In this document: positions 8,197 through 15,886 of the stretch, in pieces
Layout of the letters: every line of letters starts with the position of its first letter
Numbering within the stretch: position 1 is the first letter of the stretch
Source of the DNA: Sedimentibacter saalensis
GTDB taxonomy: Bacteria; Bacillota; Clostridia; Tissierellales; Sedimentibacteraceae
DNA length: 64,000 bases
Assembly: GCF_007830175.1 (NCBI RefSeq)
Contig: NZ_VLKH01000001.1
Span: 62,001-126,000 of the forward strand
Reading direction: 5' to 3'
The notes under the pieces: model-generated
What the model was told of the DNA's origin: nothing
Seen by the model: the letters and a program-made list of their open reading frames with translations, nothing else
The model's database searches: none
Position numbers and translations under genes: made by a program

Positions 8197-8775
8197 TTAT
8201 TCAACCCAATTGGAAAAATTCTTATATCCATCATCATCTACCCAGTCATAAATTGGGTAATTACTTGATAATCTATAAAACTTTCCTCTATTTTCTACAG
8301 AAGCTGTAGTATCTAAAATATAAGTATCCAAATCAGGATACTTAATCCATTTTCCATCTGTATACTCATATAAATAAAGATTTTTTCCATCATTGCTATA
8401 TTGGTAACCAAGATAATATAATGGGTTTGGTCCTTTAGTTTTAATTCTACCGTATTTGTCCTTAATGCCATTTATATGTATACCTAGAATTTTATTGCCC
8501 TTTTGCATGCTTTTCATTATTTCATATTTAACCCACCTTCTATTGTAGGTTTGTGACCCTACTAGAACAGCTGTTACAGACGTGTTATTAAGTCCACTAT
8601 TTATAAGCTTTTTAAGCGCTAAATCGCTTTGTTTTTTTGCATCTTCCCAAATAGATGCGTCAAAAAATCCAGCATCTTTTCTGTCTTTTTTTGTTAGCCA
8701 GTGATTTCTAACAACATTAGCTCTAAAATCAATAACATCATGGTAATGAAAACTAAAAAAAACTTGCTTTGCCAT
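8197..8775 (-). CDS. thsB: ThsB-like TIR protein 2 (Thoeris sensor)
   Basis: A 192-residue protein with the classic ThsB/DUF1863 pattern: QVFFSFHYHDVIDFRANVVR at the start, GFFDASIWEDAKKQSD, NTSVTAVLVGSQTYNRRWVKYEI with the predicted catalytic glutamate, and KGNKILGIHINGIKDKYG. The C-terminal YPIYDWVDDDGYKNFSNWV extension is also typical. ThsB uses NAD to make a cyclic ADP-ribose isomer on phage infection. It is the first gene of the leftward operon and has AAGGAGG before the ATG. A canonical SIR2-SLOG ThsA is absent nearby; the TIR-SLOG gene at 3509 is the obvious partner candidate. Confidence 0.85.
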   Translation of the reverse strand: MAKQVFFSFHYHDVIDFRANVVRNHWLTKKDRKDAGFFDASIWEDAKKQSDLALKKLINSGLNNTSVTAVLVGSQTYNRRWVKYEIMKSMQKGNKILGIHINGIKDKYGRIKTKGPNPLYYLGYQYSNDGKNLYLYEYTDGKWIKYPDLDTYILDTTASVENRGKFYRLSSNYPIYDWVDDDGYKNFSNWVE

Positions 8776-8791
8776 TTTAAGTTCCTCCTTG

Positions 8792-9160
8792 TTAATTTAA
8801 ATCAAAAACATTTATCTGTCCTTCTACTGTCTCTACTTTTTTTATTTCAGTAAATTTTAATATGTCAAATACGCTTGCACCATTCTTTTTAAACTAATAA
8901 AGCAGGTAATCACTAACTAAACTATAATGCCATTTGCAACTCATTCTATCTTCTGCATTATGATTATTAATTTCATTTATCCAATCAGGTGCTGATTTTT
9001 TCTTTGCAATAACATTCGCAGTATCAGTATCTTTTTCAGCCTTTTTATTCCACAAGATAAATATCATTATCAGTTTTTATCATAAAATCTGGATAATATT
9101 TTGATATCATGCCATCTTTTCTTACATTAGTATCCAAAATCCCATTCCCCTTTTTATTTA
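8792..9160 (-). pseudogene. Type III restriction enzyme Res subunit, C-terminal remnant
   Basis: Read leftward, this stretch gives KYYPDFMIKTDNDIYLVE, then after a frameshift KAEKDTDTANVIAKKKSAP and DWINEINNHNAEDRMSCKW, a stop inside LLYFKKNG, and VFDILKFTEIKKVE before a final TAA at 8792. The order PDF...(E)TKAEKD...W...RM...W matches the nuclease-proximal end of type III restriction Res proteins and related DEAD helicases. Only about the last 115 codons remain, with a frameshift and an internal stop, so it is non-functional. It directly precedes the TIR operon on the same strand. Confidence 0.7.
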
Positions 9161-9312
9161 ACTAATATCTTACTAACTTATAATTACCCATCAAATTTTG
9201 TAAATTTATGTTATAATTATATATATTTCCATTTTATTATATATTAATTTACAAATTTTTACAACATACGTTTTACTTTCTATATTGCAAATAGAAATAA
9301 AGGAGGAGCCAC

Positions 9313-10841
9313 ATGCCCTACTACAAAATATCACCTTGGCCATTTAGAGAAGATGAAATCGTCACACTATATTGGATTTCTTCACCTATTACTGAAGAGA
9401 ATGGTGTTAGAAATATGAATGTGCATTTTAAAACCGATAATGGATTTAAGACAATCAAATGTCCATGGGGACATTTGCCTTTATTACAGATTAGTTATAA
9501 ATATAAAAATGGTAGAATAACTAATGAGTCTAATAACCTTGAAGAATTCTCAGTTTCTTATAACTACATTTATCATGCTGATGTTAGTACATGCTATAAA
9601 ATACCTAAAGAATTATACCCATTAGTTCCTGCTGGCGTTGATATAAAAGAATTATGTTATAAATTTAAATACAATAATATTATATACTTCCTTGTATAGA
9701 AATAGTAAGATGTTTATATGCAAGCATTCCGCTTTTCTGTGAAAATTTGCTCTCTTCAGAGGATTTAGATGAATACGCTGAAGTTATATATGCCGATGAT
9801 AATGAGATTAGCATAAGTTTTTATAATAATTTCCCTCCTAGCCTTTTTACTTATGGAAATATAACTGAATTTATATGGTTCACACAAGTTGATGAAATCA
9901 AAAAAGCTAGAGAGGAAATTAGAACAAAATATATAAAGAATAAATTAATTTATTCAAAAATTCCAAATATAAAAGGTTGTCGTATTATAGGCAAAGGAAT
10001 AAAATATGATAACACGGTATTACTACTTAATATCAATGTTTTAAACTTAAGTTTTCCATATAAAAATGTAATAGCTACACATCCTGCTTACGTTAATTCA
10101 GTAGCAAACTCAAAAGATAATATTGACAAGAGTAAAATAAGTATTGAAGAGGAAATAAGCATAGGTGATAATAATAAAGGTGCTAGTAAAAGCAATCCAT
10201 TAATAACAAATGATTTAAAATCATCAAAGAAATTTTCAACAAAAATTGTTATTGAAAAAGTAAAAAGAGATGCAGTTACAAGAAAATCTATTGCGAATAG
10301 TGAAAAAAGTGAAAATAAACCTACATTTACTACTCAGCCAGTTACTTTAGGAGCAAATGCCCAACCAGTCACATTTAATACTATAGGTGCTATAAATAAT
10401 GTAACAGAATTAAATAAAAGTTTCGAGAATTTTTCTAAAACAATTAAAATTCTTCAAGATATATTTGGATATAAAATAGTTGATATGAAATGCATAAACC
10501 TTGAAGGAAACTCAATTTTTACCCTAACAACTGATGGTTCACCAAGGCAATGTGCGATTGTTAAAATATATCATAATTCAGAATTATTTTTTATTATTGA
10601 AATTAACATTGAAGACGGCTGGTCTTTATCCACTCTTGTTTTTACATGTACTAATAATAGTAAAACCGAATTAGATATTATCAATAATTTAATTAAAAAC
10701 AGTGGGCATTGGAATACTGTTTGGCTTGAGAAATTCTTAAAAAATAAATATACAACCGTTAAACATTTTACGAAAAGAACCCCACACCATTGGAGTAATT
10801 TACTATCTAAGGCTATAGAAAAAATTGTTTCAAAAAATTAA
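9313..10841 (+). pseudogene. tnsE: tnsE, Tn7 target-selection protein, frameshifted
   Basis: Two frames join into one protein of about 505 residues. The first (9313-9699) runs from MPYYKISPWPF; the second is open from 9678 to 10841. A single frameshift between 9678 and 9699 unites them as NNIIYFL then EIVRCLYASIPLFCENLLSS. The joined product follows Tn7 TnsE: CYKIPKELY for its YHIPQLEL region, LYASIPLFCENLLSS for LFLINSYFCRSCLSS, and near the end TTDGSPR...FFIIEINIEDGWSLSTLVF for CKDGSPR...FVLLEVDASDGVKMLSTKVL. TnsE directs Tn7 to replicating plasmids through the sliding clamp. AAAGGAGGAG precedes the ATG. Its strand is opposite to the tnsC/tnsD remnants, so the element has been rearranged. 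Confidence 0.75.
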
Positions 10842-11004
10842 TTTGATATTAAAGTAATAAATTTTAGTTAATTTACTATGAAATTTTAATTAATTTCCGT
10901 GATAATAGGTTAACAAATTCCAATTTATCGTAGCAATAACCAGGAATAAATACACAGGCGGCCATTAAAAATCAAAAATAATATAAACATAATTTAAATA
11001 CTTT

Positions 11005-11024
11005 GGCACAGAGAAGTCTGTGCC
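11005..11024. promoter_or_regulatory. Perfect 8-bp inverted repeat upstream of the AraC-fusion gene
   Basis: GGCACAGA and TCTGTGCC flank a four-base GAAG loop, about 95 bases before the start of the AraC-phosphotransferase gene. It could be an operator or an attenuator-like hairpin; no T-run follows. A -10-like TATACT lies at 11085. The remaining sequence between 10842 and 11100 shows no gene. Confidence 0.4.
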
Positions 11025-11119
11025 GTTGTGCGTTATAACAAAAAACTCCGCACAGCAGGAAATGTTTTAACCTGATTTATTTGTTATACTGAAATCACCA
11101 CGTGGAAAGGAGAGTGCTC

Positions 11120-12418
11120 ATGCATACATCAGACATCATAAAATCAAGCATTAACTATATTGAGCAAAATTTGAAAGCCGATATAAACGCCGAGGAGCTA
11201 GCGAACATGGCAGGCTATTCCGTATGGCATTATCATCGTCTGTTTGTACAATCTACGGGGATGTCCGTATCTGCCTATATCTGCAAGCTGCGGCTTAACC
11301 GGGCATTGAGTGAAATAGCCGGCGGTCGTCGTGCCATTGATGTGGCTTTGGAATATGGTTTTGATACCTATGCCGGATTTTACAAGGCGTTTGTACGAAT
11401 GTACGGAGGCTCTCCGAAAAATTATCTGTCTAAATCGGAGGTTTCAGTTATGTTTACAGAAAAAGAATTGCGGGAAATTCTTGCAAATTGGGACGTACAG
11501 CAGGATTTGCCGATACTTGATGTTTACACCATGGATGGTACAAAGGTTTCAGGAAATGTGTGGTCGATAGGCGAGGATTATATCCTTAAAACAGGTAGCT
11601 GTAAAGGGATACTCGCGAATATGAAGGTGGCAAAAGCGCTGTCAGCGCAGGGATTCGTGTCATCAACGCCGATTCCTGTCAAATCCGGTGAAGAATATCT
11701 GGATAGAGAGCAAATTGTTATATTGACACGAGGCATCAAAGGTAATCCACTTTCTAAATTAGACCGTTTCGGTGAAAGCCGCCAGGAGTTCGGAAAAAAA
11801 TACGGAGAGAGCATCGCACGGCTTCATAAGGCATTGACCGTGCTTGAATCTGAAATGCAGCCATATGAGCAGAATTTATATACTCATGTCACCGAATGGG
11901 CATTGCCGGAGGTCAAAAAACAAAATATACAATTCAACATGGGATTACCCGATACATTTTTCGAAGAATATGTCAATAATTTTGGTAGTTTGTTTGATAA
12001 GCTTCCTAAGCAGTTGATTCACCGCGATCCGAATCCTTCCAACATTCTGTTTGAGGGCGGCGAAGTGACAGGATTTATAGATTTTGACCTGAGTGAGCGT
12101 AATGTCCGTTTGTGGGATCCCTGTTATTGTGCTACAGGGATATTGAGTGAATGGCGTGGAGTTGACGATATATATGAAAAATGGCCTGATGTTCTGGAGG
12201 GTATCATACGCGGGTATGATAATGTGAATCCACTGACGTTTGATGAAAAGCAAGCAATATTTTATGTGATTTGTTCAATTCAAATGATTTGCGTAGCATA
12301 CTTTGAAGGTGTAGACAAGTATAAAAAATTAGCTAACCCAAGCAGAGATATGTTAAAATTCATTTGGAAGAATGAAGTGCATATCCGGAAGGTTTTGGAA
12401 CGAGCAACAAAAGCATAA
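11120..12418 (+). CDS. AraC-family HTH fused to aminoglycoside phosphotransferase-like kinase
   Basis: Residues 1-105 are an AraC/XylS DNA-binding domain with two helix-turn-helix units (INAEELANMAGYSVWHYHRL and AIDVALEYGFDTYAGFYKAF, then GGSPKNYL). Residues about 130-430 are an APH-type phosphotransferase: Brenner motif HRDPNPSNILF and a metal-binding FIDFDLSERNVRLWDP. The fold covers antibiotic kinases, choline kinases and sugar kinases, so the substrate is unknown. A GTG at 11102 is in frame, but AAAGGAGAG at 11106 places the ATG at 11120 as the start. Base composition is clearly more GC-rich than the flanking AT-rich genes, which supports recent transfer. It lies inside the Tn7-like element. 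Confidence 0.8.
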   Translation: MHTSDIIKSSINYIEQNLKADINAEELANMAGYSVWHYHRLFVQSTGMSVSAYICKLRLNRALSEIAGGRRAIDVALEYGFDTYAGFYKAFVRMYGGSPKNYLSKSEVSVMFTEKELREILANWDVQQDLPILDVYTMDGTKVSGNVWSIGEDYILKTGSCKGILANMKVAKALSAQGFVSSTPIPVKSGEEYLDREQIVILTRGIKGNPLSKLDRFGESRQEFGKKYGESIARLHKALTVLESEMQPYEQNLYTHVTEWALPEVKKQNIQFNMGLPDTFFEEYVNNFGSLFDKLPKQLIHRDPNPSNILFEGGEVTGFIDFDLSERNVRLWDPCYCATGILSEWRGVDDIYEKWPDVLEGIIRGYDNVNPLTFDEKQAIFYVICSIQMICVAYFEGVDKYKKLANPSRDMLKFIWKNEVHIRKVLERATKA

Positions 12419-12431
12419 AGAGTAATTAAGC

Positions 12432-12475
12432 AAGAGTATTGTCTTTAAATAATTTTAAAAGATAATACTCTTTTT
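12432..12475 (+). terminator. Terminator after the AraC-phosphotransferase gene
   Basis: AAGAGTATTGTCTTT pairs with AAAGATAATACTCTT (one G-U pair) around an AT-rich loop and is followed by TTTTTATT. Confidence 0.7.
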
Positions 12476-12626
12476 ATTGATTATTTAAATTGCATAAACA
12501 GAAGCTTGTGATAAATTTAAAATTGTTATTGAAAAATATTTTATAATCTAATACCATTTGGGATGAGAAAAAGATTGAAGGAGATTATAGAATTGAACGA
12601 GTTATACGATACGATTTTTAAAGGAA

Positions 12627-12692
12627 AGTCATTCGGAAGATTTAAAGATGCATTATTATAAGAAAGTCATTCAGAAGATTTAAAGATGCATT
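12627..12692 (+). repeat. Tandem duplication of about 35 bases in decayed DNA
   Basis: GAAAGTCATTCGGAAGATTT with its continuation AAAGATGCATT is repeated about 35 bases later with one change (CAGAAG for CGGAAG). A short frame MRKRLKEIIELNELYD starts upstream at 12563 and ends within it. No recognisable gene; it looks like debris of the transposon core. Confidence 0.55.
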
Positions 12693-12769
12693 GACTCTTT
12701 CAGAATAATTAATATCTCTAGGTACTCTTGATGGATAAATATTATTATGACACATATCATAATAATATT

Positions 12770-12990
12770 TTGTATCCTTCAAAAAGTTTATTACTTTCCA
12801 TTAAAACTTTATTATGTTTTATACAAACTAATGATCCTGAAGTTTAATGTTCTATACTCCAGTAACTTTCCCCATACTTTTTTATTTCTTCTTCCCGGCA
12901 AAATGTGCAAAACCTCATCCTTTTTCTTTGCTTCACTCCAGCTTGATAAGCTGCCATTATAATTAGATAAATATCCTCCTGATTTTCTTA
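12770..12990 (-). pseudogene. tnsD/tniQ remnant
   Basis: Read leftward, RFCTFCREEEIKKYGESYW is followed by SIEH, a stop at 12844, then TSGSLVCIKHNKVL. This is the zinc-finger region of TnsD/TniQ, whose pattern is CPxC-E-YGExYW-HQ-PGV-VCxxHxxxL. Upstream, another frame reads GYLSNYNGSLSSWSEAKKKD, so there are also frameshifts and probably a deletion. TnsD binds the attachment site and chooses the insertion point of Tn7. Only a fragment remains; it lies beside the right end, on the strand expected for core genes reading inward. Confidence 0.65.
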
Positions 12991-13140
12991 TATATTATTT
13001 ATCTTATCTCTTAAAAGAATGATTTCAGTGGAATCTGCAGCTTCAATTAGTAAATCACTAGTAATTTCTTCACTTTGTCCATTTTCTCTATTAATTATAT
13101 CTAATTGTTGTACTTTATCATATAATTTAACTGCATCTTC
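12988..13140 (-). pseudogene. Possible tnsC C-terminal remnant
   Basis: A leftward frame of about 50 codons, EDAVKLYDKVQQLDIINREN then EEITSDLLIEAADSTEI, ends at a TAA at 12988, just before the tnsD remnant. The glutamate-isoleucine-threonine helix pattern is like the C-terminal end of TnsC-type AAA ATPases, and tnsC precedes tnsD in Tn7 order. The match is weak and rests mainly on position. Confidence 0.35.
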
Positions 13141-13239
13141 TCAATTATTGCTTCAGTTAAATTTAGTTTTTTTCGACCCGTAAAAAAAATACCTCACCTT
13201 AATTAAAATTATAACCAAGCAAGGTATGTGTCAATCATC

Positions 13240-13315
13240 AAATATATATTTTCACATTATTTGTTTTTTGTCATGTTATTTATTTTTTTGTCACAATATT
13301 TATTTTCCATCAACA
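13240..13315 (-). repeat. Tn7-like right end with closely spaced TnsB-type sites
   Basis: Read leftward from 13315 the end begins TGTTGATGGAAAATAAATAT, then GTGACAA, ATGACAA and GTGAAAA spaced about 20 bases apart. Close packing of sites is typical of the Tn7 right end, against the spread sites at 705-815. The outermost base lies immediately beside the rlmD stop codon at 13316-13318. Confidence 0.7.
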
Positions 13316-14671
13316 CTATTTCTTCTCTATCAGCAGCACTGTTTCTACGTGCGGTGTCTGAGGGAATAAATCTACGCACTGAACTTTTACTACCTTGTAG
13401 CCGTTGTCTATGAAGACTGGCAGGTCGTTTACCAGGGACGTTGGCTTGCATGAAATGTAGATGAAAGTTTCTGGCTTGTAGTCTATTATTTTTTGAATTG
13501 CTTTTGGATGAATTCCTTCTCTTGGAGGATCCAGGACTATTATATCCGGTTTATCCTGGAGCTCATCAATTTTTTTCAAGACGTCTCCTGCAATGAATGT
13601 GCAGTTGTCCAGACCGTTTAATTTTGCATTTTCATTTGCCTTTTCTACAGCTTCTTCTACTATTTCTATTCCTATAACCTTCTTGGCTGTTGGTGCTAAA
13701 ATCTGACCTATTGTTCCTGTTCCCGAATAAAGGTCGAAAATTGTTTTGTCTTTTGTGGTTCCGATGAAATCTCTTGCAATTGAATATAATTTTTCTGCAC
13801 CCAATGAATTTGTCTGAAAAAATGAAAATGATGAAATGTTGAAATGAAGTCCCAAGAGCTCTTCAGTTATTTTGTCTTCACCGTAAAGAATTTTCATTTC
13901 TTCTGCTCTTGCCACATCTGCCACACCGTCAAATATGGAATGTGCAATGCATTTTACCTTGCTCTTCAGGTTCATGCCAAGAACCAAGTCCACAAATTCC
14001 TGCTCGTTTAGTGTTCCCTGGCTTGTGGTGATCAGGTTTATTAAAATTTCTCCTGTTTTTTCTGTCTTTCTCACCAGCAAGTACCTTAAAAAGCCTATTT
14101 TTGATGTTTTGTGGTAGTATGTTTGACTATTTCCTTGGAAATAATCCAGTATTTGACATAAAATCTGTCGATAATCTTCATCGACAATTTGGCACCCTCT
14201 GGTGCTTATTATGCTGTGAAAGCTGTTTTTCTTGTGCATTCCCAAAGATAAAGGACCATCCTTTACTTCATCCCCAAATGAAAATTCCATCTTGTTTCTG
14301 TATTCCGTCTGTTTGGGGCTTGGAACTATGGGAAGGAATTCGTATGGTTCTTCAATAACGCTGTCTATTATTGACTTAACCTGTTCTTTTTTAAATTCAA
14401 GCTGCTTTTCATAAGGGATGTTCTGGTACGCACATCCGCCACAGACATTGAAATGTGAGCAGATGGGTTCTTGCTCATAGTCAGCGTTCTCTAAAATTTC
14501 GATTACTTTTGCTTCGGCACTGTCTTTTCTTGTTCGGCTTATTTTAGCCAGGACCTTTTGCCCGGGAAAAGCACCTTTAATCTTTATTGTTTTTCCCTGG
14601 AATGTTGCTTTACCGGTGTTGGGAAAATTCATTGCTTCTATTGTTACTTCAATTATATCGTTCTTTTTCAT
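13316..14671 (-). CDS. rlmD: 23S rRNA (uracil-C5)-methyltransferase, RlmD/RumA family
   Basis: 451 residues with the family order: TRAM domain (about 1-60), Fe-S cysteines in CSHFNVCGGCAYQ (about 72-83) plus a downstream cysteine, SAM-binding IFDLYSGTGTIGQIL, an IVLDPPREGIHP segment, and the catalytic cysteine in ISCKPTSLVNDL. The enzyme methylates uridine C5 in 23S rRNA using SAM; paralogues differ in target base, so the exact position is not certain. It starts with CAGGAG before the ATG. Its last codons (HVETVLLIEKK) look complete although the Tn7-like right end begins at the next base after the stop. Confidence 0.88.
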   Translation of the reverse strand: MKKNDIIEVTIEAMNFPNTGKATFQGKTIKIKGAFPGQKVLAKISRTRKDSAEAKVIEILENADYEQEPICSHFNVCGGCAYQNIPYEKQLEFKKEQVKSIIDSVIEEPYEFLPIVPSPKQTEYRNKMEFSFGDEVKDGPLSLGMHKKNSFHSIISTRGCQIVDEDYRQILCQILDYFQGNSQTYYHKTSKIGFLRYLLVRKTEKTGEILINLITTSQGTLNEQEFVDLVLGMNLKSKVKCIAHSIFDGVADVARAEEMKILYGEDKITEELLGLHFNISSFSFFQTNSLGAEKLYSIARDFIGTTKDKTIFDLYSGTGTIGQILAPTAKKVIGIEIVEEAVEKANENAKLNGLDNCTFIAGDVLKKIDELQDKPDIIVLDPPREGIHPKAIQKIIDYKPETFIYISCKPTSLVNDLPVFIDNGYKVVKVQCVDLFPQTPHVETVLLIEKK

Positions 14672-14691
14672 TTGTACTCCTGTATGTTCGT

Positions 14692-15195
14692 TTAATATTC
14701 CACTTCTTCCGGAGACGGTGTTTCATCATCTATCATAAGAGACATGTCTCCTCCTGTATCTTGAATTAATTTTTCAATCGGCATTTTTACATATTTTGCA
14801 TATGCTGTTGCTGCAACAGTTCCGTCTTCTAAAAGAATTTCTCCTGTTCCTTCAAATATAAGCCTTGTGTTCCTTGTTATTCTTGCTGTTGCTTTTACTT
14901 GCTTGCTTAATGGAACGGGTTTTTTATACTTGATGTTAAGTTCCACCGTCACTCCCCATGCGCCAGGCTCAAGTATCATGATTGATCTTCCTATTACTTC
15001 ATCCAGTATTGCTGATATTATTCCGCCGTGCATTCTGTCCGGATAGCTTTGATGTGTTGGAGTAGGAGTTGATATGGACATCAGTTCATTGTTTTCAAGT
15101 TCATAAAATTTTGTTTTCAAAGATTCATGGTTTTCAGTTCCGCATATGAAGCATCCCTTGCTGACCTGCTGTTTTCTTTTCACTTTATATTTCAT
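14692..15195 (-). CDS. Hotdog-fold thioesterase, PaaI-like
   Basis: A 167-residue hotdog protein. CFICGTENHESLKTKF near the N-terminus and the segment DRMHGGIISAILDEVIG are the hallmark of 4HBT/PaaI-type acyl-CoA thioesterases, followed by TVELNIKYKKPVPL, the central strand. The acyl substrate cannot be inferred. It lies 20 bases upstream of rlmD on the same strand and has GAGGGAATG before its ATG, so they may be cotranscribed. Confidence 0.75.
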   Translation of the reverse strand: MKYKVKRKQQVSKGCFICGTENHESLKTKFYELENNELMSISTPTPTHQSYPDRMHGGIISAILDEVIGRSIMILEPGAWGVTVELNIKYKKPVPLSKQVKATARITRNTRLIFEGTGEILLEDGTVAATAYAKYVKMPIEKLIQDTGGDMSLMIDDETPSPEEVEY

Positions 15196-15269
15196 TTCAT
15201 TCCCTCTATTCTTTTAGCTGCTACTATATTACTACAGCATTATAAATCAGTCAAATTTTCATTCCGTAA

Positions 15270-15300
15270 AAAACGACTTAACCTTGCGGCCAAGTCGTTT
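15270..15300 (-). terminator. Terminator after the flavodoxin-like gene
   Basis: Read leftward, AAACGACTT and AAGTCGTTT pair around a GC-rich loop and are followed by TTTTACGG. It ends the ptsI-flavodoxin transcript. Confidence 0.75.
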
Positions 15301-15304
15301 GTAA

Positions 15305-15886
15305 TTACAGTTCCAACAATCTTTCCGTCATGGCCTTTACAGCCATCAATGTAAATCCGCTGGGTCTCATGTTTGAATAGTCTCCAACATAGTGCAAAAG
15401 CCCGTAAGCCGGGAAACTTTGCCCTGACACCAAGTTTGAAGGTACAGGAACATTTGTCATTCCCATGTGCTGTCCGAAAATGTTGATTGCATTCAGGCAC
15501 ATGTCTCCTCCGCCTTGCCCGTTTGCACATGTGGAAAATGCAAACAGTTTTTTACCCCAGAAGGACGCTCCCGTCCAATAAGGAGAAAATGCATCCATGA
15601 AGGATTTCATTGCTCCTGATACATTTCCATAATATGTTGGAGAACCCATCAATATTATGTCTGAGTCCAGAAGCTTTTCAGGACTTGCTTCATCAATGCT
15701 GAGCATTTCATTTTTGTACTGCCCTGCTATAGTAAATTGTTTTGCAAGCTCTTCAAGATTTGGGTCATTAACCCTAAACATCTTAACTTCTGCACCTTGG
15801 CTTTCAAATTCCTTGTAAAATTCTTTTGCTATAAGAAAATTGTTGCCGCATACGCTGTGAAACACTATGGATACTTTTTTAGTCAT
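15305..15886 (-). CDS. Flavodoxin-fold NAD(P)H-dependent oxidoreductase
   Basis: 193 residues with the FMN-binding flavodoxin layout: VSIVFHSVCGNNFLIAKEF phosphate loop at the N-terminus, MGSPTYYGNVSGAMKSFMDA around residue 75-95, and FAFSTCANGQGGGDMCLN, the third FMN-contact loop of WrbA/NADPH-FMN reductase relatives. It probably transfers electrons from NAD(P)H to quinones or other acceptors; the partner is unknown. It overlaps the end of ptsI by eight bases and has CAGGAG before its start, so the two are cotranscribed. Confidence 0.75.
   Translation of the reverse strand: MTKKVSIVFHSVCGNNFLIAKEFYKEFESQGAEVKMFRVNDPNLEELAKQFTIAGQYKNEMLSIDEASPEKLLDSDIILMGSPTYYGNVSGAMKSFMDAFSPYWTGASFWGKKLFAFSTCANGQGGGDMCLNAINIFGQHMGMTNVPVPSNLVSGQSFPAYGLLHYVGDYSNMRPSGFTLMAVKAMTERLLEL

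Larger units (their letters stand above)
705..13315. mobile_element. Decayed Tn7-like transposon carrying a TIR/nucleotide-modification operon
   Basis: The two borders face inward and share the terminal sequence TGTTGATG followed by repeated GTGACAA-type motifs, the layout of TnsB-binding sites at Tn7 ends. Inside are a frameshifted tnsE (9313-10841) and fragments of tnsD/tniQ and possibly tnsC next to the right end (12770-13140). No tnsA, tnsB or intact tnsC is present, so the element cannot move on its own. The right end touches the stop codon of rlmD, as expected for a site-specific insertion downstream of a conserved gene, although rlmD as a Tn7 attachment gene is inference. The five bases outside the ends (AGAAT on the left, CTATT on the right) do not match, so no target duplication survives. 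Cargo: nine-gene defence-like operon, Res remnant, AraC-phosphotransferase fusion. Confidence 0.7.

Noticed and set aside
11331..11570. Second frame inside the AraC-phosphotransferase gene
   Set aside because: Overlaps a complete, motif-rich gene and has no start site of its own.
12747..12962. 71-codon plus-strand frame
   Set aside because: It is antisense to the tnsD/tniQ remnant and has no matching motifs.
705..13315. Ends interpreted as IS21-family multiple terminal repeats
   Set aside because: IS21 ends also start TG and contain repeated sites, but no istA/istB remnant is visible, whereas tnsE-like and tniQ-like sequences lie inside.
15240..15530. 96-codon minus-strand frame overlapping the flavodoxin-like gene end
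   Set aside because: It runs through the terminator and a clear gene in another frame and has no ribosome site.
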